A stretch of DNA of 64,000 nt from Coemansia sp. RSA 487. Its lineage: Eukaryota > Kickxellomycota > Kickxellomycetes > Kickxellales > Kickxellaceae. The stretch is from positions 62,001 to 126,000 of the forward strand of contig JANBRJ010000047.1 of assembly GCA_027577595.1 (NCBI GenBank). The letters run 5' to 3'. The translations under genes and the position numbers were made by a program. Shown here one piece after another: positions 41,433 to 53,155 of the stretch. Position 1 is the first letter of the stretch. Each line of letters starts with the position of its first letter. The notes under the pieces were generated by a model that was not told the origin of the DNA, did not search any database, and saw only the letters and a list, made by a program, of their open reading frames with translations.

Positions 41433-44400
41433 GGCCTTTTAGGTATCAGACTAGAAATGTGTTTAATCTTAATAGAAAAGGATGCGAGTATAGATGATGG
41501 AGATGTCTCCTGTTACGCGTTGGACAGTGCTGCTACGACGTCTTGGGCGAAGAGGAAGGCAGAGATGCAGTCGTCAAAGGCAATATTGATGAACTTTGTC
41601 GTGTATATAACCTCGAAACCCCGCGTTTACTATGCTTGGCCGATGGCCTCTTCTTTTTCTTCTGGTATTAAAGAAGAACTCTTTCCCCGTATGAGTGACA
41701 AAAGCAAAAGAGGTCGTTTGGCACCACTGGGTTTAGTCTGTCAGGCTAGGGTTATTGAGACACTAACAAAAATACGCCCGACACTGGAAAAAAAGGCGGA
41801 ATATGAAAGCAAATTGCAAATTGAAAAAGAAAAAGAAAGGCGGCTGGGATTCAACAGCAATAAGAGGTGCAGAAATATTAAAGTTCGAAAGCGCACTCTG
41901 TGGGTTGGGGAAAAGAAATATAAAAGGTTCGAATTCAAAAAGAAAGCGCGAAAGAATAGCAGCGCGCTAGCATGGTGTATACGACAAAAAAATGATTGGG
42001 TGGGGAGGGCATCAAATTGTTCGTGTGGCACTCTGTAACGAAAGAGAGAAAAATGAATGCTTGCGTTTGTCTATCTCTGGATTTTAGTGCTGCTGTCCGC
42101 AAAGGAGACTTGCGTTTTCCGCTTGCGTCCGGATTTTTATACTTGCGAGGCTTTCTGTTTTAATCCCTTTTCAAAAGTAGAATACGCGATGTTGACAAGA
42201 ATGCAAGCATTTAGGGCTGACATGACACATCCTCTTGGTTTGAACACAGCTCTGCAGTTGTTGTTTTCTAAACGCCAGCTGGAAGGTAGCTTTTAATACC
42301 AAACCAAGGATTGTATGAGGATAGAAACGCATCTTGCGTCGAACACGTTATTTGTTTCCAAGCAAGTAATTATTATATCAGCTCGCGTAGTTTTCGAATA
42401 ACGGAGCTTGTCAAGTTTAAAGTTTTGGCTATGGCAGCGGTGAGACGAAATGCAATGCTCCACATTGTATACACTATATCGCTCAGTAATGATCAAGCTA
42501 GTAGAGCAGTTTTATACATGTTTTTTATTTGCCAGAGCCATCCCTAATTGTAATATTGGGCGAGAAGTCGCACCTTTCAAGGGGAAACATGTGTTTCCTT
42601 TTTTTCTTCCTACACTGTCCTGCAGTTGGAAAGAGTACGTGTCAAGCAGTGACATTGTTCAGATGGATGCACATCGTTTACAGCAAATTTTTATAAAAGA
42701 AAAAACAGTCTTTTTTCTCGGACAAAACGGCTTTTTAATTTCAAACAGAGAAGCCGGAGGCAAAAGCCAAGCTATTTTTGTAATATCCTATTCGGCAGTA
42801 GTTGCTCGTTGCATTATAGATGACGAGCAGAACGCTTTTTTTACAAATCATTAAATAGCAATGGCCATGATATGTTTTTGACACTGTACATTGAAAGTTG
42901 TTGTAAGATGCCGAAACTAACAAGCATTATAATGACACAAGCGCAGTACAAACTATGTTAAAAGTAATAAGCATTGACACGTTCAATCAAGTATTAGTGT
43001 TATATAATTAGACAGCACTATACTATCTTTAAAGTGTCTTAACTGGGAGCGTTTCTATTATTATTACGTGGATCGTACTATGAATGCAAGCGCATTTTAT
43101 AGAAACAGTCCATGCAGTTCATGTAAAAGGCGTGAATGGCACGTATGCCATTGAAAATACCTATTTTATATCGATAAGGCATACAGCTATGCGATTGTGC
43201 TTGATGTATAATTGCACAAATAAATCACTGACGTTTGGACCCATGTTTGCTTGTAGTATATTGTTAAAAAGTCTAATGCAGATGGCTACCGCAAGGTGGA
43301 ACACACTGAATTTGATTTAACCTTAAGCTATCGTACAGTTTGGCTAGAAAAGCGCACTATACATAACATTCTCTTTTACTCGGTAGTGTTTTGCATTTTT
43401 GGTTTTATTATTTGGCGATATTTTCTTCACATACAGGTAAATTGAGTTTGCTGTCCATATATAAGCATTCTTGTCCCTCAAATCTTGTGATTTGAACTTG
43501 AAACACTGCCCTTGGTCTGGATATGTTCCAATCATATAAGTAATGCTTCCAGAGATAGCTCTTTTAGTCGCGGCTTGCACATTTGCTGGAAAAACTACTC
43601 CTCAGCCATGTCAAAAGTCTCGTTTTTTGCTTGAACTTTTTTTAAAAAGAAAGCCAGCACAGCCAATCATCAGCCTCGCTTTTTCTTTGGGCAGTGATGT
43701 TGCCGGCTCAGAAAGCTAAAACTTGAATGAGCCGAACCATCTAATGTTTCCAAGCAAAACAACAACAAAGCAAACGCACAAATGAATGCATTTTGGCTGT
43801 TTTGTTTTGTTTTGTTTTTCTTTTTTCATCCTCGCCCCCACAGCCTTTTCCGAGGCAAAAAGCGTGGATCGACCTATACAGGCGTTTTCTTTGGCAACAA
43901 AAGCTCCCTTTCAAGACCACTGCACTGCACACAGTCAGCAGGCTACAGCAACTGTCGTGGTCTGTCTTGTGGTAATCTGCGCAGCTGACGAGCATTATAG
44001 AAATTAATCCAAGCAAAACAACAAGAGCTTTCTTTTCTTTCTTTCTTTCTTTCTTTTTTTATGTTTGTGCTTGTGCTGTGTGCCTTACTTTTCTCAAAAA
44101 CATTTTTCACCTTTCCTTTATAAGCATAATATTTCCTCCCCTCTTTTTTGCGATTTACTACCTATATCGCTTTTGCATTGATAGCTTCGCCTTTCTTTTC
44201 TCTTGGCGACTCGTTTTGTGATCCGGACCGTTATTCCTATCTATCCGATAGCAAGCTGGCACAGGAGCTGTATAGCACAGTCGTATCATTCTCGAAACGA
44301 CCGAGCTACCTAACCGGATAGTTACGGTATCAGCAGTAACCACAAAGACTTTGATAAAAAAGGGCCAGCATATAATATTGATATACATATACTAGACACG

Positions 44401-45790
44401 TAACAGCCGAGCCATAAATACAGCTTAATTACCGCAAAACCTAGTGGTTGTTCTTATCTACAGCTGACGATATCGCTCTGATTCACGACACCAAAGACCA
44501 AGCCGGCTCTGTGTATTATTGGTAAGTGGTCAGTTTTTGTATTTTAGCGTTAAAATGCTGGTTCCAACCAGACCGCGCCCCCTTTGCATTTCTACATTTG
44601 CTTGTATTTTGCCAGGGATATATTGCAGATGGAGATGCAGCCGGAATTAATGCCAGTATAAAATGGTTTAGCGTGCGTCGCATTGTCTGTTTTTGTCCAA
44701 ATTTGTTTCCGCTCTTGGTTTCTTTTTGGTGCCTCATTAATAAAGAAATGGATATACTGGACAGCCGGATTGGGAATGCAATATAAAATGGAAGAGATGC
44801 AGCGTTTTCTTGTACTGCAAGCCAAAGCCATGACTGCGCCCCCTTCCCCTCCACCGCATGCGAGCGAATGGACCTGTAGGACTACCTACTATTGCGTTTC
44901 TGGCCTTGTCCTTTTTAGCTCTGCAGGAGCTGGTTACGTTTACACGTATACAGGGCTTTGCAGGCGACTTGTTTCTCCATAAGACTCGCCACAGCGAGCG
45001 TGGTTTGTTGCAACCATTGCACTCCTTGCGCTTTCTTCCGGAAGCTCTTCGTCTGCCTGTCCGTTCATTTGTTTAGCTTCTGGCTGGCGGGCTGCTTCCA
45101 GAAGCTGCTACAAAATCATCGTCCATTGTGGCGGCTTTTGCGCGATTGTGCTCCTGGAAAGAAAATACGTGAAATTGTGTCGCCAGGCTTTAGCCAGCAC
45201 AAGACAGCGGACGACAGACATGTGCCCGTCTTTGCAGCAGCTTTTGCCGGAACGAAAAAGTAGGCTGTATCGTGTTCCCGTATACCAACCAGCTTTCCCC
45301 TTTTTGGAATACGGTGGCGGGGTTTATTTGTTTCTATCTTGGCATGTTGAGCCGACCATCGTCACAGCAGCATCTACCAGAAACTGCAACTCCATCCCTC
45401 TTTGCCCTCCCTTCCCTTTTGCTGTTTCTGCCTGCATATGCCATCATCCATCACCGCCAGCTTATTGTTCTTCTTTGGGCTTCTTGTTTTGGGCGTTCAA
45501 TTTTTTCGAGGGAAAATGCAGGTGCCAGAGCTGTCTATCCTGTCTTCTTTCAACACCATGCCTTTTTTCTTCTTTAATCTCGTCTCTCCTGCCACATTTC
45601 TATATCCATTTCTTCCCTAGCCAACACTCTCCGACATTCTGGCCTTTTTTGTTTTGTCGGTGAGCAGACCACTTGCTTGGTTTTCTTTCTATTTGGCCCA
45701 CCGACCGTTGTTTCTGGCTCTATTCTCCTTTCATTCATAACACGCACCCCTCCCGATTTCACTTGGGTTTAGAGCAGACTCATACATAGC
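41433..45790. other. 4.36-kb gene-free divergent interval between the PHD gene and NUM1-like gene
   Basis: The longest gene-free stretch of the window. It is AT-rich up to about 44500 and C/T-rich from about 45250 to 45780, directly before the NUM1-like start. Open frames at 41457-42038, 42450-42854, 43344-43580 and 45148-45663 show no domain and have spacer-like composition. Simple repeats occur at 43799-43819 (TTTTG units) and 44036-44055 (CTTT units). A tRNA-like patch near 44268-44330 fails on closer look. It may hold long promoters, 5' leader introns or an unrecognised RNA. Confidence 0.5.
44036..44055. repeat. (CTTT)n microsatellite
   Basis: Five CTTT-type units in the divergent interval, preceded by a TTTTG pentanucleotide repeat at 43799-43819. 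Confidence 0.9.
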
Positions 45791-48700
45791 ATGTCCTCAC
45801 GCACTAGGATTCCAGCGAGCTCTCGCCCAGGAACCCCTTCTGGCTTGGGTCTTTCACAAACTAACGACAACAACAAACCCACTCTGCGTTCTGTTTCAAG
45901 CGGTAGTAGTTCGTCACTTCGGAACTCGACGCCTTGTTTCCACACAACACGCCCGCAGTTTATTTCCAGCCATATCGACAGGTGCGAAGCCTGCCGACTG
46001 AAATACGCCCGCCAAGCGGAATCCTCGGCAAACATACCCTTTTCCACACGCCGCACATCTGCACTGAACCCACAGCCACGATCACAGTCGCGCCAGTCGC
46101 TGGGTGGAAACAACAGGCCTACCAGCTCTGCCTCAGTGGGCACTCCCTCTAACTACAGTACGTTCAGCTCAAATACAGCTTCTGCCATGCGGCCCTCGTC
46201 TAGGGCCTCTGTTGCCTCGGTGGCATCCAGAGGCAATGGCAACGGGTCGGGACGCAGAACACGCCAGGTTCACCGACGGAGCTCGTCAACCGGGTCTCCG
46301 CTTGTGGGAGAGGAGGACAACGGCGATAGCAAGAATTCCATGGCGAGTGTTGCAGAAGAAACGCCTACAGTCAGCATTCCCACGCCTCCACCCCGCACAG
46401 ACAACCCGCTCTCGTCGATGTCGTCAAGCGATGGTGTGCCAGTGTCGCCAACAGAGACCGTGGCCATTAGGGCGCGCAACAGGTCAGCACGCAACAACCC
46501 AAGAGCCCAAGGCTCTTTGCGCGAATCGACTATGCCCAGCGGGCAAGCACGCCAGTCCCGCAGGGGCTCGTCCCACTCGATCCACACGCTCCGCCGCGCC
46601 GACAACGACTCGCCAGTGGGCCTGATCCGGACGGCAGCACATCGGTCGGCAAGCTCCCAGCAACCCCCGCTGTTCCCCGACGACATTGGAAGATCTAGCA
46701 ACGAGGAGGCTGTTGATATCACCAGTGCGCTGATGGGAACACTGGTGGATCGCACGCGCGATATGGACAAGATGCGCGATGAGTACGAAGCTACGATAGC
46801 GCAGCTACAAGAGACTGTGCGCAAGCTGCGGCGCGACTCCTCCAGCCGTGGCAAGTCTGGGGAATCACCCAAGCCCCAAGACAGCCAAAGCTCGGACAAT
46901 ATTTTTGGCGTGCATTTGTCGGATGCCAAGCAGAAAATGCTTGAGCGGAAGATGAATCTCGACCGATCTGCCATCGACAAATTTGAGGAGTTCCGCAAAG
47001 CATACGAGGACTGCGAGCCCTCTCTTCGCCTTCACCGCGCGCAATTTGCTGGCGAACGGCCACTCAGCCCACCGCCAGCGCGCAACTGGGGCGGCGGTGT
47101 ATCGACTCCGATGCGCTCACTGGACGGAGGCGACCAGGATGCGCGCCGTGCTACTATCAATGCTGCCGAGGTCCGCCGTGCCGGTGAGGACTTGATGAGC
47201 ACACCTGTGCGTCGCAAGCCTCAGCACATGGCACGCGGCACAAGCACGCGTCGTCCAGCCAAATCGCGCATGAACCGCCCGCTGTTTGGCGGCGACAGCG
47301 AGCTCAGCGAGGATGCACTCGACGAGGACGACCTTGACGATGACGAGGACGAAGAGCACCGCGACTTGCGCAATTGCCTGATGTCGGCATCCAACTTTGG
47401 CACCTTCCTGGTTCAGTATGTTACACGTCAGTGTCTGGACTACAACATGCTCTGCGACGAAAACAAGATGGTCATGCTGCGTTTCGATGAGCTTGAGAAG
47501 AAGATGACGCAGGTGGACAAGCTGAACAAGCGGCTTGAGGAGGCGCGTGACGAGCAAGTTGCACAGGCGTACGATATGAGCGCCCAACGCGAGATGCTTG
47601 CCGACAAAGTCGACCATACAGAGCGCAATGCGCGGCGTCTGGCAAACGAAAACGACAGGCTCAAGCACGAGCTTGCCAATTCCAACGAGCGCTGCGCCGG
47701 GCTTGACGACCAGATTGCCAAGGCCAGCGAAACGCTTTCGAAGGTACGCCAGCGATATGAGCAGGAGGCTATCACGCTGCGACGCAACACTAATTCGCTC
47801 CAGCAAGAAAAGACAACACTGGCTAAGAAGAACGACGAGCTGCGTACTGAGCTCAAGGGAAGGCTCCAGCGTGCTGGCTTGAAGGCCAATGTCGACGAGT
47901 ACCTTGCTGAGCGCAGACGCGAGAACGTAGGGGCTGGTGCTGACGGCACTGGAGGCGATTCCTTGGGCGATCGCAGCGGTACAGCTGGGGTTTCTGATGG
48001 CGTTGCTGCCGAGAACGAGATCAAGCGTTTGCAGGAAACCGTCCAGTTCTGGCGCAAAAAGACGGACCGCGTGAACCGCAAGCTGCGCTTGGAGAAGACC
48101 GCCAACAAGGAGGCACACCGCATGCTGCGCATCCAGCAAGAGGAAACCTACAGGTACCAGCAGACATTTGGGCCGCTCCCCGAGGATGCTGCAGGCGGTG
48201 GAGCTGAGGTACTTGGCGACTTTATGTCCTCGATGATTGGCAGCCCCAGCAGCAGCTCGCGGAGACCATCGATCTATTCGCCAGCCAGTGCTACCAGAAG
48301 CATCAAAGAGGCTGGATCGGATGCCTCTAATGATGCTCTTTCAAGCGATGCGTCCGATTCGAGCTCTGACTTGGACACTAAACGCCATCGTCGCCGCCGA
48401 GGATCCCGTAACGGCAATGGCGGCAACTCGTCGATGCCTGTATCCCCAAGAGAACCTGGATTGGTACGCTTTGAATCAGACTCTAGCCTTTCCACAGCCA
48501 GCGAGAACGATCCTGATGCTGACGAGAATGCGGATGACAAGGACATTCGTCGGTATGAGATGCGTATGAAGAATCGCCGTGCTATCATGGCTACGCCGCG
48601 CAGCGGCAGGGCTATGATTCCTAAATCGCCCAAAACTACTGGTGCGCGCCGTGGCAAGAACACTAAGCTATCAGTCGACGTCGGCGCAACTTCTCCTAGT

Positions 48701-51700
48701 ACTGGAGTCGTTGGCGGGGAGTCACTTGGCGATATTCTCGGTGCTGGCAGCCAGTGGGGCGATCTTTCGTCTGCACGCAGCAAGACTGGAAGCGCCCAGG
48801 GCCAGGATCCAACACGGCCAATCGACGGGAAACCTTCGTCATCCCTTGCCGCGGAGCTGGGAGGCATTGATGGCTTTGTTGGATGGGGCCCCAACTCGTC
48901 TGCCCGCGCTCTGTCTCCATCAAGTCCATCGAGCAGATCTCGTGCACGCAGCATTCGCGGCACAGCTCCTCCCTTTGGCGATAGGTCAAATTCCTTTGGG
49001 CTTGGCTTTGGCGAGTCTGTCAGCCTTGCCGAGCAGCTTTCAGAAGCAACCAATAGACAGCTCACCTTGGAGATTTCCCGGCCGCCTATGGTCGATGCAT
49101 CAACATCTACTGATCCGCTGCCTGCGTACATCGATGCACAGGTTGCAACTGCGTTGGCTTCGTCATCGCATGCTGATGCGTCGGTCTTTGCGGCTCTGTC
49201 GCCACCGTCGTCCGAGGCGTCTATTTGCACTGTAGATACCGAGCCAGATGCATACCGCTCCACCGGTGTTGATCCGCAGGTCAGCGTTTCTGAGCTTGCT
49301 GACAACGGAATGCAGACGGTTACTGCCAGCACAGAAGAGACTGGTGTGCAAGCTACCACTACTTTGACGCACCAGCAAACTGAAACTGATCCGCTGATTG
49401 GTGTGGCACATGTGGGTGTTGAGACCATATCAGCCCCTAGCACGGATGCTTCTGTCCAGGCGACATCTACAAATATGGATGTTAGCATTGCCACCGCTGT
49501 TTTGGCGTCATTGCGTGAGGACAAGGCTGTTGAGAGTGTTGTTTCGTGTTCTGTCAGTGCAGTGCAGGCCGTTCCATCGGCTGTCAGCGCTTCCATGTCG
49601 ACCGATCCTCGCATTGGAGTGACGGACTCGGGCACCCAGTCTAAGATTGCTATGTGCGACCAAGCCTGTCAGAACGTTGCAATTACGAACGAGCAGGAAA
49701 TGGCTACCGATCCGACAATGTACATGGTGTCCAAGCAAGTAGAGGCCATTGCCGCTTCGTGCGACTCAATGATGTCTACTGTCAATCCAGTCACGGTTGA
49801 CCGTGGATCAGATGCTGTTCTGTCCGAGACCGCTGAGGCGACCACGTCGACCGAATATGTACAAACTTGCGATATGGAAATCGCCACCGACATCAGCCTG
49901 CTTCTTTCGTGGCTTGCGCCTCTGATCCCCGAAGGTATCGCAACATCCACTGTCCTAGCGTCTCTTGCTGGCAAGAGCGAACCCGTCTATGAGCACTACG
50001 CTAAGCAAGTGGCCGACGATGCACGGGCAGCGGCCAGAGCAGAGCACGAGCGCCTGGCTGCTCTTTCGGCCGAGGAAGCAGCAGCCTGTGTCAAGACGTA
50101 TGTCGACAGGGCGGTTTCGCCAGAACCGCTTGTTACCAGCGAGCGCGCGGTGCAAGCGACACCGCACACAACAAGCACGTCGCAACAGCCGTATGATGCG
50201 CCCGTCTCGCACGCCGGTGTCGACGCTCCAGCTCCGCCAGAGCTCACTGACGCTTCAGTCGCAACCGAGCACCATACGGTCACTAGGTGGGTCGAGCCGT
50301 TTGATCCTGTGACCAAGGCTGATATTGGCATTCTTGCTGCCATTGAAACAGCCGACTGCGGTATCTCGCATGAGATCGAATACGCAGATGCTGCGGTCGA
50401 GTCGGTTGTGAAGTCTATGGATGCATATGTGGCTGTGTTTGCCTCTGTCGTTGATCAGTCGACTAGCACCGGCATCGTCATGAAGGATGCCTCAGTCGGG
50501 CGAGTTGTTGATTTATACGAACGTGCGGTATCGCCGATTGTTGTTGACGTTAGCTCTGTAGCCGTTGGCACGAGCATTGCAACTGAGAGCAAGGGTACTG
50601 GCACTGAAATTTCCGTAGCAGATAAGACAACCAGCAATGTTACTGAGTGTAGCAGCGTCTGCGTTGTGGCAGGATGCGCAGATTCGATGTCTGTTGGCAC
50701 ATATACGACCGTTGACACTATGGAACAGGGCACTGATTGTGTGTCAGCGGCAGTAGCAGACTGCGGCATCCAACCAGAAGGACCGCCTGTATCACATGCT
50801 GGTGTAGCGGCCACTGTTCCCGTTGAGCATGCCGCTGTGTCTCCTGTTATTTCTCCAAAGTCGCAGACAGAAGATCGCGGCATATCCACTGACGTGCTAT
50901 CGTCTGCTGTGGCGGACATTAGTGCCGTTCGCGAGGCGCCATCAGCGGTTGACGAAGGAACCAGCGCCATTGTCAGCCAAAAGGCGGTGGCCACACAGAC
51001 AGAGTCAGAGCAATTCGAGCATGTTGGATACTCGCATACTAGCAGCTCGTCTCCTGCAGATGATTCAGGTGTGAGAGCCGTAGAGTCATTCGAATCTATC
51101 GAGAGGGCTAGCGGCCAGCGTTCTACAGCAACAAACGAAGACAGCGAGGCTTATGATGATGCAAGAGCCGCCCAGTCTGCCGAAGATGCGCCAGTCATTG
51201 TCCTGGCTAGACCGAGTCTTCGCCACTCGCCAACCATGCCTCTGCCGCACCTTCCATCAGCGCGGCCGTCGCTTCCTGAGCTGCCTTCGCATATCCAGAC
51301 GCAGAACGTTTCTTCTGTCTTCCCGCCAACAAAGGCAATGTCTGCGCTTGAGCTTGAGCGTGTCTTGAGCAACAGCAGCAGATCCGATGGGCCACCGCAG
51401 CACTCTCGCAGCAGTACGCCCGAGAAGGTGTCTGATGGTGAGGACTATGGCTACATCATGGTTTCGCCGCGTACAAACGTGCAGCGTATTCAGGTTTCAG
51501 CGATATCTTCTTCGCGGTCAAGCAGCATAGCCAACGGGTCGACCCGAAGCAAGCGGCTGCCGCTTGCATTGTTTGACCGCTACTCGCGCTCGCCAAGCAA
51601 GCAAGCCAGCAGCATTGGCTCGGCCGATCCTGTACTGCGTGAACTTGGCCGCGACGATGACAGCGACGACAACGACAACGACAACGACAATGACCACCAC

Positions 51701-53155
51701 CACGATGAGAAGGAGGTGGTGGAAGAAGACGAGCACAATGTACATGGAGAACCCGACCACATGTTTGATGATGGTAACATCGAGGCACACATGTCTTCTG
51801 GCATGACACACGGCGACAATGAGCGTGAGTCTGTTAGCACCGCCGTTGATGCGACCCTACGGATGCAGGCAGCATATGTTGCACGCCAGCCGGAGCCGCT
51901 GATTGTGCAGTCGATCGCGCGCTCGATGGTGGGGGCGTTTATGTGGAAGTACACGCCCACGCGCTTCACGCACAGCAATAATCGCGAGCGCCGCCACATG
52001 AGGTACTTTTGGATCCACCCGTACGCAAAGATGCTCAACTGGAGCAAGCAGCCGCCATCGGGCGGCACAGGGCTTGCGCGCAGCAGCCGCGACGGCGGCA
52101 GTCGCAGCGTATATATGCGCTCGATCCGGATAGTCGACGATCGGTCGGGCAGTTCTGGCGACGGAGATGGCAACGGCGAGCCGGCGTACTGCATCGTAGT
52201 GCGCACCGACCACCGCGAGATCAAGCTCAAGGCCACTTCGCAGGCGGATCACGATCTGTGGTACCTGGCAATGTCGTACCTGCAGTCGCGGCGCATCATC
52301 ACCAGCACCACATACCCAACGGCATCAGTTGCTGGTGGCGTAGGCACAGCCCGCCACCCAGACTTCCCAAGCGACAACAGCGTACATAGCCGGGACACAT
52401 CGATGGGCAGCATGGAGAGCAGCCAAAGGGTTATCATCAATGCGGATCGGCGCCAGCGAGACGTTGTAGAAGAGCGCAGCCGCAGCCGCAGCCGCAGCCG
52501 TAGCAGACCGCGCGGCCCGATCCAGAGCTTTGTGGACAGACCACCCATTCCTCTGCCGCCGCCACAGCCGGGAATGGCTGCTGGACATTTGACCGCTCCA
52601 CGGAATGCTGGAGCGTCGTCTGTGCATCTGTCGTCATCGGCAACCGGGACTTCTATCGGTGGCGGTTCTTCGGTCCGCACAGGCGGATCGTCTGCAGCGC
52701 GGGTGGAAATGCCAGAGCCGCTGTCGCGGCAGAGAAACCACCGCAGCACGCTTGATGTGACGCCAGGCCGCGTGTCTTCGCTGCAGTCGACGCCAAATTC
52801 GCTTCGTCCAGTGAGCATGATGCCGACATCAGCAACGCCAGGCACTAGTGGCGGCGGTAGCAAGCGTCTGTCAATTGGGCTTTTCCGGAAGCTTGATGGA
52901 AGTACCTCGTCGCTGCTTCGCTACGGATCGCACGCAAGCGACGATTCACACATGTCGCCGCCTCTTGGACCGACAAACCGTGACGATGGATCTGGATCTG
53001 GATCTGGACAGCCGCCATCAATCGCAGAAGCAATGACAGGTAATAGACAGTCAATGCTTTCTGGAAGCAGCAACACTGTGCGCAAGATGTTTAGTGGGTC
53101 GTTCTTGCGTGCGCTGCGCAGCCGTGAGTCGGTTGATGATGTTGATGCGACATGA
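45791..53155 (+). CDS. NUM1: Num1/Mcp5/ApsA-type cortical dynein-anchor protein
   Basis: A single 7.4-kb exon encoding 2454 residues. Residues about 2036-2170 form the Mcp5-type PH domain (MVGAFMWKYTPTRF, RRHMRYFWIHPYAKMLNWS, REIKLKATSQADHDLWYLAM), which in yeast Num1 binds PI(4,5)P2 at the plasma membrane. Coiled coils are predicted by heptad pattern near 317-350, 550-680 and 743-795. Residues about 1095-1740 are a long acidic Ser/Thr/Val/Ala region with a degenerate recurring pattern around TDP-x-IGV and ASVQ. Num1 likewise has an internal repeat region, though of different sequence. Num1-family proteins anchor dynein and mitochondria at the cortex for nuclear positioning (inferred role). 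Short Asp-Asn (51660-51695) and Ser-Arg (52470-52510) repeats flank the PH domain. The start at 45791 follows a C/T-rich promoter. Confidence 0.9.
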   Translation: MSSRTRIPASSRPGTPSGLGLSQTNDNNKPTLRSVSSGSSSSLRNSTPCFHTTRPQFISSHIDRCEACRLKYARQAESSANIPFSTRRTSALNPQPRSQSRQSLGGNNRPTSSASVGTPSNYSTFSSNTASAMRPSSRASVASVASRGNGNGSGRRTRQVHRRSSSTGSPLVGEEDNGDSKNSMASVAEETPTVSIPTPPPRTDNPLSSMSSSDGVPVSPTETVAIRARNRSARNNPRAQGSLRESTMPSGQARQSRRGSSHSIHTLRRADNDSPVGLIRTAAHRSASSQQPPLFPDDIGRSSNEEAVDITSALMGTLVDRTRDMDKMRDEYEATIAQLQETVRKLRRDSSSRGKSGESPKPQDSQSSDNIFGVHLSDAKQKMLERKMNLDRSAIDKFEEFRKAYEDCEPSLRLHRAQFAGERPLSPPPARNWGGGVSTPMRSLDGGDQDARRATINAAEVRRAGEDLMSTPVRRKPQHMARGTSTRRPAKSRMNRPLFGGDSELSEDALDEDDLDDDEDEEHRDLRNCLMSASNFGTFLVQYVTRQCLDYNMLCDENKMVMLRFDELEKKMTQVDKLNKRLEEARDEQVAQAYDMSAQREMLADKVDHTERNARRLANENDRLKHELANSNERCAGLDDQIAKASETLSKVRQRYEQEAITLRRNTNSLQQEKTTLAKKNDELRTELKGRLQRAGLKANVDEYLAERRRENVGAGADGTGGDSLGDRSGTAGVSDGVAAENEIKRLQETVQFWRKKTDRVNRKLRLEKTANKEAHRMLRIQQEETYRYQQTFGPLPEDAAGGGAEVLGDFMSSMIGSPSSSSRRPSIYSPASATRSIKEAGSDASNDALSSDASDSSSDLDTKRHRRRRGSRNGNGGNSSMPVSPREPGLVRFESDSSLSTASENDPDADENADDKDIRRYEMRMKNRRAIMATPRSGRAMIPKSPKTTGARRGKNTKLSVDVGATSPSTGVVGGESLGDILGAGSQWGDLSSARSKTGSAQGQDPTRPIDGKPSSSLAAELGGIDGFVGWGPNSSARALSPSSPSSRSRARSIRGTAPPFGDRSNSFGLGFGESVSLAEQLSEATNRQLTLEISRPPMVDASTSTDPLPAYIDAQVATALASSSHADASVFAALSPPSSEASICTVDTEPDAYRSTGVDPQVSVSELADNGMQTVTASTEETGVQATTTLTHQQTETDPLIGVAHVGVETISAPSTDASVQATSTNMDVSIATAVLASLREDKAVESVVSCSVSAVQAVPSAVSASMSTDPRIGVTDSGTQSKIAMCDQACQNVAITNEQEMATDPTMYMVSKQVEAIAASCDSMMSTVNPVTVDRGSDAVLSETAEATTSTEYVQTCDMEIATDISLLLSWLAPLIPEGIATSTVLASLAGKSEPVYEHYAKQVADDARAAARAEHERLAALSAEEAAACVKTYVDRAVSPEPLVTSERAVQATPHTTSTSQQPYDAPVSHAGVDAPAPPELTDASVATEHHTVTRWVEPFDPVTKADIGILAAIETADCGISHEIEYADAAVESVVKSMDAYVAVFASVVDQSTSTGIVMKDASVGRVVDLYERAVSPIVVDVSSVAVGTSIATESKGTGTEISVADKTTSNVTECSSVCVVAGCADSMSVGTYTTVDTMEQGTDCVSAAVADCGIQPEGPPVSHAGVAATVPVEHAAVSPVISPKSQTEDRGISTDVLSSAVADISAVREAPSAVDEGTSAIVSQKAVATQTESEQFEHVGYSHTSSSSPADDSGVRAVESFESIERASGQRSTATNEDSEAYDDARAAQSAEDAPVIVLARPSLRHSPTMPLPHLPSARPSLPELPSHIQTQNVSSVFPPTKAMSALELERVLSNSSRSDGPPQHSRSSTPEKVSDGEDYGYIMVSPRTNVQRIQVSAISSSRSSSIANGSTRSKRLPLALFDRYSRSPSKQASSIGSADPVLRELGRDDDSDDNDNDNDNDHHHDEKEVVEEDEHNVHGEPDHMFDDGNIEAHMSSGMTHGDNERESVSTAVDATLRMQAAYVARQPEPLIVQSIARSMVGAFMWKYTPTRFTHSNNRERRHMRYFWIHPYAKMLNWSKQPPSGGTGLARSSRDGGSRSVYMRSIRIVDDRSGSSGDGDGNGEPAYCIVVRTDHREIKLKATSQADHDLWYLAMSYLQSRRIITSTTYPTASVAGGVGTARHPDFPSDNSVHSRDTSMGSMESSQRVIINADRRQRDVVEERSRSRSRSRSRPRGPIQSFVDRPPIPLPPPQPGMAAGHLTAPRNAGASSVHLSSSATGTSIGGGSSVRTGGSSAARVEMPEPLSRQRNHRSTLDVTPGRVSSLQSTPNSLRPVSMMPTSATPGTSGGGSKRLSIGLFRKLDGSTSSLLRYGSHASDDSHMSPPLGPTNRDDGSGSGSGQPPSIAEAMTGNRQSMLSGSSNTVRKMFSGSFLRALRSRESVDDVDAT

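Noticed and set aside
41457-42038. 193-codon plus-strand frame beside the PHD gene start
   Set aside because: Composition matches the spacer, Lys-rich because of A-runs; no domain or conserved motif.
43344-43580. 78-codon minus-strand frame in the PHD-NUM1 interval
   Set aside because: The translation looks mildly protein-like, but there is no family match, no promoter and no supporting exon.
44268-44330. tRNA-like patch on the minus strand (TAGCTCGGTCG resembling an A box)
   Set aside because: No B box, no matching anticodon stem and no acceptor stem could be drawn.
48274-49635. 453-codon minus-strand frame inside the NUM1-like gene
   Set aside because: Antisense shadow of a low-complexity Ser/Ala/Asp region; no start context or family.
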